Assembly (NCBI GenBank): GCA_044507695.1
Contig: JBIQJD010000017.1
Location: 1 to 64,000, forward strand
Source of the DNA: JBIQJD01 sp044507695
GTDB lineage: Bacteria > Bacteroidota > Ignavibacteria > Ignavibacteriales > Ignavibacteriaceae
DNA: 64,000 bases
Direction: 5' to 3'
The stretch's first letter is position 1, and each line of letters begins with the position of its first letter. The notes under the pieces are model-generated. The model made no database searches. It was not told the DNA's origin and worked only from the letters and a program-made list of their open reading frames with translations. Below, one piece after another: positions 25,957 to 35,699 of the stretch. The translations under genes and the position numbers were made by a program.

Positions 25957-28900
25957 TTATTTTATGATTGCAAACTTCCCGATCTTCTCACCAATTCCCG
26001 GGGCATCAACATGGAATACATAAATGCCGTAAGCAATGTCCATTCCATCCTTCGATGTTAAATCCCACGGTTCTTCTCCGTCATCTATAGTTCCTGAATG
26101 TTCAATCACATCAACAAGTCTGCCGCTCATAGTGTAAATTCTTATTGTGCATACTGAAGGCAAATGGGTGAAATAAATTCTTCTTTCACCTCTTCCTACT
26201 TCCGTTGATGCAGGTTCCCATGATGCAGCGCCTGTATACGGGTTTGGAACAACGGCAATTTTATCAAGACTGTTCGCTGCCTTGCTTTTATCAAGCTCCG
26301 GTGCTTTTGATGTAAACTCATAATATTCACCCTGTCTGAACGGCTTGGTTGTAACTATCCTGTAAACATCACCCGGTTTCGGAGGAATCTGCTGTGCTTC
26401 AGCAATCGTTGTATCTTTAAAGATTGTGAAAGACCAACCGAATCTTGCATCTGAAAATTTTTCAGCACGCTTGCCGAGTGAATCGCCGAATACAAGAAAT
26501 ACAGCATCGCTGTCATTGAATATTTTATCATTATTTTTATCTCTGAAAATAAACTGGAAATGTTCAATATCTTCTGTAAGATTTTTTATGATGATGTTAG
26601 ATATCCCCGGCTGGCTGAATCCTGTTGCCGGAAATGTTGAATCACCCTGAAGCGGTTCGGTTAACCGGATTTCAAAATCGGCGGGATAATCAACTCTTCT
26701 ACCGGAATAAGCAGCGGCATAGCGTGAATCAAATCCAACCTGTACAATGTAATTGCTGTTGCCTGATACCCAGCCTGATTTTTCACCATCAATTGTTACT
26801 GCAGCAGGATTTTTAATGTTTACAGAAAATCCATCCACAACCTTTGTTTGTACTTCGGAGTTATCAAGTACTGTTAATCCTATTAATGTATCCTCTGTAG
26901 AATAATTTATTAAAGAGAAATATGGTCTTGTGCTGTTATGAAATCTTGATGAATCATAAAACTCAACCCTGTAAGTATGAAACGCTTTTACAGAATCAGG
27001 ATCAAGGATTGAAATATCTATGCTGCCTGTTCCCGGACCGCTGTGAGTAAGGTTTGTAATATCCGGGGGGACATACCCGGCAGCCGGTGAGCGCGGCGTT
27101 ACAACCGCCGTGTTAATATCAGCAACAATATTTCCGTTTATATCACGTTTTAAAATACTTGTTGTTTCGGATGGAGGAATTCCTTCAAAATTTCCTTCAA
27201 TATCCACAGAAGTAAATCCCTGGTCATAAGCAACAACTGCATAATAATAGGTTTGCCCGTTCTGCACTGTTGTATCAATGAATGAATGCTTTAATCCGGA
27301 ATCATTACCGAGGTAAAACAATGCGCCTTCAACATCAATGGGATGCAAGCCTGTTACCCCATCTACCAGATCAAACTGAGCGATTGGCTGCCTGTAAACA
27401 GGTTTGCCGTATGCATCAGTAATTATTTTGCTTTCAAGAAAATTCGGATCAGTTGCACGGTAAATCCTGTATCCTTCAAAATTATATCTCTGGTAGAAAG
27501 CATCGAATGTAAATTCAGCACGATCATCCCAGTAGAGAGTTACCCTGCGGTCTCCGGGAATTGCTTTAACAATTGGCTTATCCGGCGGCTTGGCAAACCT
27601 GTAATTTGCATTATAAATCTGCTGTACAGTACGCTTTCTGCGGAAGAGATCATTCTCACTTATTCCAAAGATCAATCCCATAGAAAATCTTTCTGTCTCA
27701 CCTGTTTCCTGCGGAGTTCCGGTGACGGTTGAGTATGTATTTCTTCCCTGCATACTAAAGAGATAGCATGAAAAATAATTTGCAAGATTTACACCCTGCA
27801 ATGACTGCCCGTGCGGTGTGGGAAGCGCTGAAAGAACTCTCCAGTTTTCTTCATCGTTATCAAGTTCATACTGATGAACGGGATAAATTGCAAATCCCGT
27901 TAAACCCAACTGATCTGATTCATCCTTATCAAGTATTCCGAAATTAGGTTCACCCTGATCAGGTCTGCCGTTTCCTTCCGTTCCATCGGGATCAGGACCG
28001 GTATAACCTTCATCAAAAGGACCGATACCATCTGAACCTACATCATCATAAAGAGATTCACCTTCATCCCATTGCCCGTTTTCATTCACATCAAAGAAGG
28101 ATTTCCAGTTAGCATTTTCATCCGCATCCCAGTGAGGCTGCCATGAGTACCCGTAAAACTCTTTGAACTTTAAAGTATCAAGAAACGGGTTTCTAAGAAA
28201 CGGGTCAGCATTCGGATCCTGAATAAAAACATTTGCATCATTATTTCTTCTTTCATCTGTAAGCCCGTCAGAATCGTTATCTCTCTGATCATCGGGAACA
28301 CCCGGGCTTTCGAGGAATGCATAACCGGCTAAACCAACCGGGCTCCAGTTTCCGGGAGAACCTGTTGGAACCGTTGACCATGCGTATGACATATCAAGCA
28401 ATTCATTATAATCACCCGCATTGTTTGAAGAATTATCGTGTCCGCCTATTCCCCAATCAATGTACTGCGCAAATAATGTTTTATCATAATCATAGGTACC
28501 CATGTTAGTAATTTCATAATACCAGAAGATCACATCCTCAGCCAGTACCTGGGACCATTGAAAGCCGCGTGTCTTTACCTGCATACCAAGTCCGCCGCGG
28601 GACGGATCATCAGCATCAGGATGAAAATTATTTTTAAGAATATATTCCCTGTCTTCATTATCATCAAACACGAAGAATGTTTCCACATCAGCATTTAAAA
28701 CACCTTTGCCAAAAAAACCATTCCATGCGCCGTCCCAATCAGCAGGTCTGTCAGGCCAGTGCATCGGCCATGTGCTCTGATCATCACTTCTTGCGGGGCT
28801 TGAACTATAAGGTGCGGCATAACCCGGCAAAGGCCACCAGCCGTATGTTACACCGGTAGAAGGATCATATCTTGTAAACTCATAATAATTTGATTCAAGC

Positions 28901-29205
28901 GGATGAATTTTATTTCCCTGCGGATCTTCAGCTTCTGCCTGAACAATAATTGCAACGCCATCTATGTATGTATGATTTGTTCCTTTAGGCCATACACCGC
29001 TTCTGCTTGGTTCATTCTGCCAATCAGCAATCTCACCAAAATTATAATAAACAGTTGCGGCAAGATTACCATCCATAAATCCTTTCCTTGTCTGGTTATG
29101 ATCTCCTTTATTCTTATCAACAATTACCTGTGCATTTGCAGAGTGTACGAAGCAAATCAGAATAGCTGCTGTTAAAATATTTTTCATCATAAAAGATATT
29201 TTCAT
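25957..29205 (-). CDS. Large T9SS-secreted surface protein, unknown
   Basis: About 1082 residues from ATG 29205, which I prefer because it avoids overlap with the TonB receptor gene; ATGs further in are also possible. The signal peptide ends H-S-A-N-A-Q. Acidic Asp/Asn/Gly-rich segments around 330-460 (D-N-D-S-D-G-L-T-D-E and similar) look like calcium-binding thrombospondin-3-type repeats, and a fibronectin-III-like region (about 590-720) follows. The end (V-V-P-N-P-Y-T-G onward) is a T9SS/FlgD-like sorting domain. No catalytic family is seen. By position it may do the glycan-capturing job that SusD does in Bacteroidetes. Confidence 0.7.
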   Translation of the reverse strand: MKISFMMKNILTAAILICFVHSANAQVIVDKNKGDHNQTRKGFMDGNLAATVYYNFGEIADWQNEPSRSGVWPKGTNHTYIDGVAIIVQAEAEDPQGNKIHPLESNYYEFTRYDPSTGVTYGWWPLPGYAAPYSSSPARSDDQSTWPMHWPDRPADWDGAWNGFFGKGVLNADVETFFVFDDNEDREYILKNNFHPDADDPSRGGLGMQVKTRGFQWSQVLAEDVIFWYYEITNMGTYDYDKTLFAQYIDWGIGGHDNSSNNAGDYNELLDMSYAWSTVPTGSPGNWSPVGLAGYAFLESPGVPDDQRDNDSDGLTDERRNNDANVFIQDPNADPFLRNPFLDTLKFKEFYGYSWQPHWDADENANWKSFFDVNENGQWDEGESLYDDVGSDGIGPFDEGYTGPDPDGTEGNGRPDQGEPNFGILDKDESDQLGLTGFAIYPVHQYELDNDEENWRVLSALPTPHGQSLQGVNLANYFSCYLFSMQGRNTYSTVTGTPQETGETERFSMGLIFGISENDLFRRKRTVQQIYNANYRFAKPPDKPIVKAIPGDRRVTLYWDDRAEFTFDAFYQRYNFEGYRIYRATDPNFLESKIITDAYGKPVYRQPIAQFDLVDGVTGLHPIDVEGALFYLGNDSGLKHSFIDTTVQNGQTYYYAVVAYDQGFTSVDIEGNFEGIPPSETTSILKRDINGNIVADINTAVVTPRSPAAGYVPPDITNLTHSGPGTGSIDISILDPDSVKAFHTYRVEFYDSSRFHNSTRPYFSLINYSTEDTLIGLTVLDNSEVQTKVVDGFSVNIKNPAAVTIDGEKSGWVSGNSNYIVQVGFDSRYAAAYSGRRVDYPADFEIRLTEPLQGDSTFPATGFSQPGISNIIIKNLTEDIEHFQFIFRDKNNDKIFNDSDAVFLVFGDSLGKRAEKFSDARFGWSFTIFKDTTIAEAQQIPPKPGDVYRIVTTKPFRQGEYYEFTSKAPELDKSKAANSLDKIAVVPNPYTGAASWEPASTEVGRGERRIYFTHLPSVCTIRIYTMSGRLVDVIEHSGTIDDGEEPWDLTSKDGMDIAYGIYVFHVDAPGIGEKIGKFAIIK

Positions 29206-29206
29206 A

Positions 29207-31879
29207 TTAAAATCCATAAGATACCCCAACAACTATTTGTCTTGGTGAAGAATAAAAATCAGGTCTTGTGAAATATTCTTCCAGTGTATTAAGCCCGCGC
29301 GGCGGTTCCTGTGCACGAGTAAGTTCAAGACTGTAGCCAGCACGCCCGGTATCGCCAAACACTTCAAGTTCATTTGCAGTATCAAATAAATTATAGACTT
29401 TGAGGAATACAGAAAGAGGCTGCGAAAAGAGATAAAAATATTTCGTTAAATAAAGATCAACATTAAATATTCCCGGACGATTATCGCTGTTCTCAAGTCC
29501 TGTTCTTTGATTTTGAATTGAAGGAGTATAAGGCAGCCCGGAACCAAGCCTTCCGATAAAACTTGCAATGTAATCACCCGGAACTCCGGCAGTAAGGGTA
29601 ACGTTAAGAGAATGCTTCCTGTCCCAATCAAGCGGAACAAGCTGTTTATTAGTTTCAATTGGCGGATTAGCCTGTGCCTTTTCATAAGCATCATTCGGAT
29701 CGGATGCATTTCCTCTTGCAACCTGGTATGTATAATCAACCGATGCACCAATACCGCCGCTGAATCTTTTTTCAAAGGATAATGTAATACCTCTTACGTT
29801 GCCGTAATCTCTGTTAACAAGCTTGCTGAACTTTTTAAATTCGTTCTTTATATGAATTTCAGTTCCCAAAAGATTCCGTATATCTTTCTGATATGCAGTA
29901 ACATTAATAGCAATTTCAGGTGTAATTTCCTGCTGCAAGCCAATTTCATACATTACTGTCTGCTGCGGTTTTAGATCAGCGTTGCCGATTGAGTTACCTA
30001 TATTAGCAGGGAAATTTCCTGTGAGCGGAATTCTGAAATTCGGATTCTTGTATAAGAACTCAAATGGCGGCACCTGGAAGAAATGCCCGTATGAAACATG
30101 AATAGCGCCGTGATCTGAAATCGGGTATGATATTCCCAATCTCGGACTTACCTGGTGCTTTGCACTTGCAGTACCGAAAAGAGAATCAGGGAAAGGAGGT
30201 TTTAGTTCATCAAGAGCCGCTATGTTATTTGGATTGAGCAGGTACTTGCCTTTTGGTTCAAAATAATCATAACGAACACCAACATTTACAATTAGATAAT
30301 CAAGTTCAATCTTATCCTGTATGTATGCAGCTAACTGGTAAGGATTTGTTTGATACGTATTGAAATTAAAAGCGCCTTCTGCAGGCAGTGCAGGTTTGAA
30401 GTTTGTAGTGGCATCAATTATTATCTGGAAATCTTTATAGTTTATATCATGATACTGAAACTCAATTCCTGTTTTTAACTGGTTCACCTGATCAAGCTGT
30501 GCCGTAAGATCCAGTTTGCCTGTATATGATTTTGTTGTATGGTTGAAATGCCAGTTCTGTGTTCCGCCTGATAAAAATGCGCTTCCGCTTACATCACTCA
30601 TTCTATCAGGATTAACATAGCGCGGATCAAGCGGATCTTCATACACGTACTGTTTATAATCACTTGTAAATGCTGATGCAAGAACATCAAGAAAGACTGA
30701 ATTACTGAACACATGTGTGTAAGATAAACTTGTAAGAAGACTTTGATTGAACCTTGTATAATCGCCATCGGGATTTAATTTAAACCTGTGGTCATAATCT
30801 TTATACTCCGAGTCAGAATAAAGAGCATTCAGTACAATTCCCCTGCCTGCGCCAACTTTAAGTGCAAGTTTTCCCTGAAGAGATAAACGCTTGTTATAAT
30901 TCATCGGAACAAACTGGCTGTCTCCTGTTGCACCAATATATCTTACATCCGGATCATCAGAGAAATTGGATGAATCGGAGGGATTAAAAACTCTTCTCCC
31001 GTAAATATAACTTGCATCATTAAGATATCTGCCTGAAGCAAAAAACTTAAGCAGATTAGCTGTACCGGGAACCGGTCCGCTCAAACTTCCCTGAAAATTA
31101 TATAAATCTTTTGGAGAAATATTATCAATATTCTGGAACAATTTTTTTCTTGATGAAACATAATCGCCGATATAAGCAGAGAATGATGCTTCAAAATCAT
31201 CACCGGCAATTTTGGTTACCTGGTTAACCACACCAGATAATGCTTCACCGTATTCGGCGTTAAATGTACCTGTAAGAATCTGAACTTCCTGAATGCTGTT
31301 TACTTCAGCCTGCAAAGCAGGTGTTCCTGAAAAAACATCATTTGCTGAAACGCCGTCAATCAGGTATTTTACTTCGCCAATTCTTCCGCCGCGGAAGTGG
31401 CCATCCACAACTCCGGCCTGCAGGTTTATAACAGACTGCACATCCTCAACCGGAAGCATCGAAATATCTTCACCACTCACCTTTGATTCTGTTGAAGTAA
31501 GATCTTTCTGTATTAATGAACGCGATGCAGAAACAACAACGCTCTGCAGTTCAACAGCTTCCTCGCCAAGCTGGAAATCAAGACTGGTAGTCTGATCAAC
31601 AGAAACTTTAACATCTGTTATTGTTACCTGCTGATAACCAACAAGTGAAGCACGCACTTCATAGGTTCCGGGCGGAATGTTTATTATAAAGTAGTTCCCA
31701 TCAAAATCAGATGCTGCACCGAAATTAGTACCAACGATAAGAACATTCACTCCAATCAGCGGTTCCTTTGATGAAGCATCAAGAATTTTCCCGGAGATTT
31801 TTCCTGTTGTACCGGCAAAGATTAATTGCGTAATCAGTAATGAACATAAAACCGGTAGTATTATTTTCTTCATAAGCAT
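29207..31879 (-). CDS. TonB-dependent receptor with carboxypeptidase-like N-terminal domain
   Basis: The 890 residues consist of a signal peptide (1-22), a carboxypeptidase regulatory-like domain (about 24-105, with G-K-I-S-G-K-I-L-D-A-S-S-K-E-P-L-I-G-V-N), a plug (about 115-235, with Y-L-I-D-G-V-S) and a 22-strand type barrel ending in G-V-S-Y-G-F. It carries large substrates across the outer membrane using TonB energy. It is probably the first gene of the transport part of the locus. No SusD-like gene follows it. A LacI-operator-like palindrome lies 16-31 bases above its start. Confidence 0.92.
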   Translation of the reverse strand: MLMKKIILPVLCSLLITQLIFAGTTGKISGKILDASSKEPLIGVNVLIVGTNFGAASDFDGNYFIINIPPGTYEVRASLVGYQQVTITDVKVSVDQTTSLDFQLGEEAVELQSVVVSASRSLIQKDLTSTESKVSGEDISMLPVEDVQSVINLQAGVVDGHFRGGRIGEVKYLIDGVSANDVFSGTPALQAEVNSIQEVQILTGTFNAEYGEALSGVVNQVTKIAGDDFEASFSAYIGDYVSSRKKLFQNIDNISPKDLYNFQGSLSGPVPGTANLLKFFASGRYLNDASYIYGRRVFNPSDSSNFSDDPDVRYIGATGDSQFVPMNYNKRLSLQGKLALKVGAGRGIVLNALYSDSEYKDYDHRFKLNPDGDYTRFNQSLLTSLSYTHVFSNSVFLDVLASAFTSDYKQYVYEDPLDPRYVNPDRMSDVSGSAFLSGGTQNWHFNHTTKSYTGKLDLTAQLDQVNQLKTGIEFQYHDINYKDFQIIIDATTNFKPALPAEGAFNFNTYQTNPYQLAAYIQDKIELDYLIVNVGVRYDYFEPKGKYLLNPNNIAALDELKPPFPDSLFGTASAKHQVSPRLGISYPISDHGAIHVSYGHFFQVPPFEFLYKNPNFRIPLTGNFPANIGNSIGNADLKPQQTVMYEIGLQQEITPEIAINVTAYQKDIRNLLGTEIHIKNEFKKFSKLVNRDYGNVRGITLSFEKRFSGGIGASVDYTYQVARGNASDPNDAYEKAQANPPIETNKQLVPLDWDRKHSLNVTLTAGVPGDYIASFIGRLGSGLPYTPSIQNQRTGLENSDNRPGIFNVDLYLTKYFYLFSQPLSVFLKVYNLFDTANELEVFGDTGRAGYSLELTRAQEPPRGLNTLEEYFTRPDFYSSPRQIVVGVSYGF

Positions 31880-31894
31880 CTCTGCTTTTACCCG

Positions 31895-31910
31895 ATTAAT
31901 ACGTTATAAA
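31895..31910. promoter_or_regulatory. Possible LacI-family operator before the TonB receptor gene
   Basis: ATTAATACGTTATAAA is a partial palindrome centred on CG. It matches the better operator at 35385-35398 at 9 of 14 positions and lies at a similar distance from the start codon. This is a weak site, suggested by its position. Confidence 0.3.
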
Positions 31911-32040
31911 ATCTTGTTGTCCGAAGGAGCCTTTACTAAGATTAAGATTTCTCACCCGCTGCTGCGGGTTCGGCATAGCCAAGCCTTCGTTCGAAATGAA
32001 ATGTGTTAATCCGTTAATCCGCAAACTCGCTAACTGCTAA

Positions 32041-32062
32041 CCTGCCTGCCCGAGCAGGCAGG
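32041..32062. repeat. GC-rich palindrome
   Basis: CCTGCCTGC and GCAGGCAGG flank the centre CCGA, making an almost perfect 22-base palindrome. It stands only nine bases after the stop of the T9SS gene to its right and could act as a transcription terminator for that gene without a T tract, or be a dispersed repeat. Confidence 0.5.
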
Positions 32063-32070
32063 TCCGCAAA

Positions 32071-33275
32071 TTATTTCATCAACACAAGTTTTTTAGCCAT
32101 TGTAAAATCACCAGCTTTAATCATATAGATGTAAGTACCGCTTGATACCTTTGCACCGGAATCGTTATCACCATTCCATGTTACATGATTTATACCAGCG
32201 TTCTGCTCGCTGTTTACAAGGGTTTTAATTTCCCGGCCGAGCATATCATAAATCTTAACGCTTACAAATGCACTCTTTGGCAGTGCGTAGCTGATAATTG
32301 TGCTCGGGTTAAACGGGTTCGGATAATTCTGGAACAGGTTATATGAAATCGGCAGTTCTTCATTCTCTGCATCTGTTACATCATTTACTTTTTGAATCTC
32401 AAGTTTATCAATATAAACAGTTCCCTGGAACCTGCTTAAAGGATGCATTCTTACAGAGAAAGCCTGTGCGCCTTCCACTACCTGTATATCAACATAGAAT
32501 CTCTGCCAGTCAAATTCAGTGGTATTGGGGAATTTAAGTGGAATATCCCTTGCCCAGATTTCTCCCCAGCCTGCATTGTTTCCATAGCGGTCATGGAATA
32601 TCGGTGTAATTGCAAGACTCCATGAATCACCAACTGAAGCTGCTGAATCGGGTACAAGATTCTTTCCTTTAATCCAAACACTTACACGTATAATATCACC
32701 AACTCCAACATCCTGCAATGATGCAATATCCATTGCGCTTCCGGAAGCTGCTGTTGAAAAACCGGGATCATAGAAAGGATATCTTCTTGTTCCAACAAAT
32801 CCATCCCTGGTCCCCTGCGGTATATCAAACTTCAGTGAGTAGTTTCCATCATACGCTTCTTCATCTGTTATTCTTGTGTTCTCATAACCTGCTGTTAATT
32901 CTGCATCATTTCCTCCATTCGGCGGAAGCCAGTAAAACCAGCCCGTTGGCACTCCCACTGATGTATTCCAGTTCTGTCCTGCCCAGCCGTTTCTTCCGGT
33001 TAATANNNNNNNNNNNNNNNNNNNNNNNNNNNNNNNNNNNNNNNNNNNNNNNNNNNNNNNNNNNNNNNNNNNNNNNNNNNNNNNNNNNNNNNNNNNNNNN
33101 NNNNNGCCCATGTTAATAAAGCTCCTGCAGGTTCTGTACCTTTCGTCCAGTAGGATGGCAGGTCAGTTTCAAAACTATGAACAGCAGGAAGCTGTGCTGA
33201 TATCTCCATCGAAATAAATAAGGTGAGAATTATAGGAAGCGTCCACCAATGAAATTGTTTTATAATACGGATCAT
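32071..33275 (-). CDS. T9SS-secreted carbohydrate-binding-like protein (interrupted by scaffold gap)
   Basis: One gene is split by 100 N. The left part of the protein (33275 to about 33106) gives a signal peptide (ending E-I-S-A-Q) and the start of the mature chain. The right part (33005 to 32071) gives a beta-sandwich like a carbohydrate-binding module (Y-D-G-N-Y-S-L-K-F-D, R-V-S-V-W-I-K-G-K, W-Q-R-F-Y-V-D-I, V-Y-I-D-K-L-E-I) and a textbook T9SS sorting domain with N-Y-P-N-P-F-N-P-S-T. The frames on the two sides do not match across 100 bases, as expected if the N count is only a placeholder. AGGAGG precedes the ATG. Confidence 0.75.
33006..33105. other. Assembly gap (100 N)
   Basis: This is a run of exactly 100 unknown bases, the usual placeholder for a scaffold gap of unknown size. 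It falls inside a coding region and may hide further domains. Confidence 0.95.
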
Positions 33276-33318
33276 AGAACCTCCTGATTATGTTATTACG
33301 ATTTTCAGTTATTAAAAA

Positions 33319-34347
33319 TCAACTGTTGGGTATTACCATATATTTTGTAACAAAATCATTTCTATCACCTTCAAATATTAAATGTAGAGAATGAGCATTA
33401 AGCGGAATTACAGAAGGTGAAATAACTGTTGTATTTATTTTGTTAGTCACGAGCAGATCAACTGCCGTTTGAAATGTATACGGGTTAAGAAGCGAACTTT
33501 TGACCGTTAATTCTTTATGAAAGAAAAACTGAAGAGGAAGTTTTAAAGAAGCGGACAGTGAAGCTAAACCAAACAAAACAATACACCCGCCCTTTGTTGC
33601 AAGCTTAAGAGAAAGTTCTGCCGCGCTTTCTGTACCGGCGCATTCAATTACCTTATTAAAACCCTTAGGATAACGTGAAAGAACATCTCTTTCAAAGTCA
33701 TCATCATAAGGATCAAATATATAATCAGCGTTAAGAGCAGATGCTTTTTCTCTTTTAGCTTTAACAGGCTCAAACACAACTACCCGGGATGCACCTTTTA
33801 ACTTCGCAAGCTGAAGCATAAGAAGCCCGATTGTTCCCGCCCCGATTATTGCAACAGTATCACTTAGCTGAATATCAGCCTGATCAATTCCATGAATACA
33901 GCATGAGAGAGGCTCTGCGAAAGCTGCCTGTTCAGCTGGGAATGAACCAGGAAGAAGATATGCCTGGGACTGCGGTACGATTGAGTACTGAGCAAATCCG
34001 CCGTTTATAGTAACACCGAGTGCACGTAAATTAAAGCAGAGATTTATCCTTCCCTGCCTGCAGTAATCACAGTAACCGCAATGAATATTGGGATTAACTG
34101 CAACCCTGTCTCCCGGTTTAAATCCTGATACATCAGCGCCGGTTTCGATTACCTCACCGGCATATTCATGTCCGGGAATAACCGGAGCAGCAGCGGGCGC
34201 TTCACCATGGAAGATATGAAAATCAGTTCCGCAAATACCACACGCACCTACCCTGATGATCAGTTCATCATCAGCGGGGGCAGGGAGATTAAAATCAACC
34301 ACATCAAGCTGTTTTGGGCCGCTGAAAATTGCTGCCTGCATAAGCAC
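33319..34347 (-). CDS. Zinc-dependent medium-chain alcohol/polyol dehydrogenase
   Basis: The 342 residues carry the catalytic-zinc motif G-A-C-G-I-C-G-T-D and P-G-H-E-Y-A-G-E-V-I, the structural-zinc cysteines in C-G-Y-C-D-Y-C-R-Q-G-R-I-N-L-C, and a Rossmann fold with I-G-A-G-T-I-G-L-L near 168. It resembles sorbitol/threonine dehydrogenase-type enzymes that oxidise a sugar or sugar alcohol. It starts nine bases after the LacI gene ends, so it is co-transcribed and probably acts on a product of the locus. The exact substrate is unknown. Confidence 0.92.
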   Translation of the reverse strand: MLMQAAIFSGPKQLDVVDFNLPAPADDELIIRVGACGICGTDFHIFHGEAPAAAPVIPGHEYAGEVIETGADVSGFKPGDRVAVNPNIHCGYCDYCRQGRINLCFNLRALGVTINGGFAQYSIVPQSQAYLLPGSFPAEQAAFAEPLSCCIHGIDQADIQLSDTVAIIGAGTIGLLMLQLAKLKGASRVVVFEPVKAKREKASALNADYIFDPYDDDFERDVLSRYPKGFNKVIECAGTESAAELSLKLATKGGCIVLFGLASLSASLKLPLQFFFHKELTVKSSLLNPYTFQTAVDLLVTNKINTTVISPSVIPLNAHSLHLIFEGDRNDFVTKYMVIPNS

Positions 34348-34356
34348 TCTTTATTA

Positions 34357-35376
34357 TTAATGCTGCCCGGTAGAATTACGAATTACAAGTTCAACCGGAA
34401 CTAAAACTTTTTTTGGTTTATCTACCTTGTTCTTAAGCATACTCACCATCAGTTTCATTACTTCAGCGCCCATATCAATCTTTGGTACGCTGATAGTTGA
34501 AAGAGGCGGATCAAGTGACAGATCGGCTTCAACATCATCAAAGCCGATTAAGGAAATATCACCGGGGATTTTATAGCCATGCTCTTTCAAATACTGCATT
34601 ACGCCGATAGCCATTGCATCATTGCATGTAAACACCGCGCTGAACTCAACGCCGCTTTGAACAAGCCGCTGAACTGCATAATAGCCGTTCTCGCGCGCGG
34701 GATAATTTTCATCTGTTACTGCAAGATTTCTGTCAAATTCAATTGATGCTTTTTCGAGTGAGTTTTTGTATCCAATGAAGCGCTCATTAATACTGGGATG
34801 CTGAATATCCCCTGCTATGAACGCTATCTTTTTGTGTCCGAGTTTTATAAGATGATCTGTTGCAAGCATTCCGCCGGAGATATTATCAATAAGTACAACA
34901 GGATAATTTTCATCGGGCGGATAGTAATCAACAAATACAAGCGGAATGTTATAAGGTTTGAGACTCTCGATCAGCAGTCCGGGAATTTTACCGGCAATTA
35001 TCACTCCATCAACATTACGTTCAAGAATAAATCTCGGCAGCTTATCTTCCACATCATAATCAGATGGAATAGTTGTAAGCAGGATATAATATTCATCATG
35101 GCGTGCTTCGAATTCAGTGCCGAGAAATATGCGTGTATAAAATGGTTCTGATCTGAGAAAGTGATCTTCTGTTACGATAAAACCGATGTTGCCGGTTTTT
35201 TTAGAAGCGAGTACACGGGCTGATCTTGAAGGATGGTAGTTTAACTCCTCTATGGCCTTATTAACACGGCTTCTTGTTTCGGGAGTAATCCGTTCATGAT
35301 TGTGAATCACCAAAGAAACGGTTGCAATGGAAACATTTGCCTTTTTAGCAACATCTTTTATTGTTGGTGCAGCCAT
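34357..35376 (-). CDS. LacI-family transcriptional regulator
   Basis: The 339 residues start with the LacI helix-turn-helix (T-I-K-D-V-A-K-K-A-N-V-S-I-A-T-V-S) and hinge helix (S-R-S-A-R-V-L-A), followed by a periplasmic-binding-protein-like sensor domain (about 62-335, with G-Y-K-I-P-G-D-I-S-L-I-G-F-D-D). Such proteins repress sugar genes until the sugar or a phosphate of it binds. It is the first gene of the locus. A palindrome GTTAAACGTTTTAC lies nine bases before its start, overlapping a likely promoter, which suggests self-repression. Confidence 0.95.
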   Translation of the reverse strand: MAAPTIKDVAKKANVSIATVSLVIHNHERITPETRSRVNKAIEELNYHPSRSARVLASKKTGNIGFIVTEDHFLRSEPFYTRIFLGTEFEARHDEYYILLTTIPSDYDVEDKLPRFILERNVDGVIIAGKIPGLLIESLKPYNIPLVFVDYYPPDENYPVVLIDNISGGMLATDHLIKLGHKKIAFIAGDIQHPSINERFIGYKNSLEKASIEFDRNLAVTDENYPARENGYYAVQRLVQSGVEFSAVFTCNDAMAIGVMQYLKEHGYKIPGDISLIGFDDVEADLSLDPPLSTISVPKIDMGAEVMKLMVSMLKNKVDKPKKVLVPVELVIRNSTGQH

Positions 35377-35384
35377 AAAAATCA

Positions 35385-35398
35385 GTTAAACGTTTTAC
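35385..35398. promoter_or_regulatory. LacI-type operator (GTTAAACGTTTTAC)
   Basis: A 14-base palindrome centred on CG, close to the LacI/CcpA-family consensus built on AAACGTTT. It sits three bases downstream of the putative -7 box of the repressor's promoter, over the likely transcription start, so the bound repressor would block initiation. Confidence 0.6.
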
Positions 35399-35429
35399 AG
35401 AAATTAAGTAATTAATTAAGTGAAGTCAA
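35399..35429 (-). promoter_or_regulatory. Likely promoter of the LacI gene and the glycan locus
   Basis: On the minus strand TTG (35429-35427) and TAATTTCT (35406-35399) are spaced by 20 bases, the -33/-7 spacing of Bacteroidota promoters. The -7 box lacks the final G in its usual position. The LacI operator begins right after it. Confidence 0.4.
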
Positions 35430-35699
35430 GGGAGAGGAGTATATCTTTTGAATATAGGAGATTTTGGAAGGTTTTATTCGCCGGGTGTAGTTAAGCGTTT
35501 CATCGGATAGAATGCCACTCCAACTTTACTTTATTTTTGCAGACGATCCTGATATTATATCTTTCTACTTTCAATTAGGGATTATTAATCCTATACTCAT
35601 ACACTGTTGAATCAAAGACTTCTCCATCTGGTCTGGCAAAGCCATTCCTTTGGAAGAAGTGACAAGGGGGTTAAAACCCGGGGTTAATTCATAATGTTC
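35430..35699. other. Intergenic region, no supported gene
   Basis: This is the remaining space between the locus and the MFS gene on its right. It contains a near-palindrome AGGGATTATTAATCCT (35576-35591). A short minus-strand frame reads F-A-R-P-D-G-E-V-F-D-S-T-V-Y-E-Y and could be a gene relic. Neither is strong. Confidence 0.3.
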
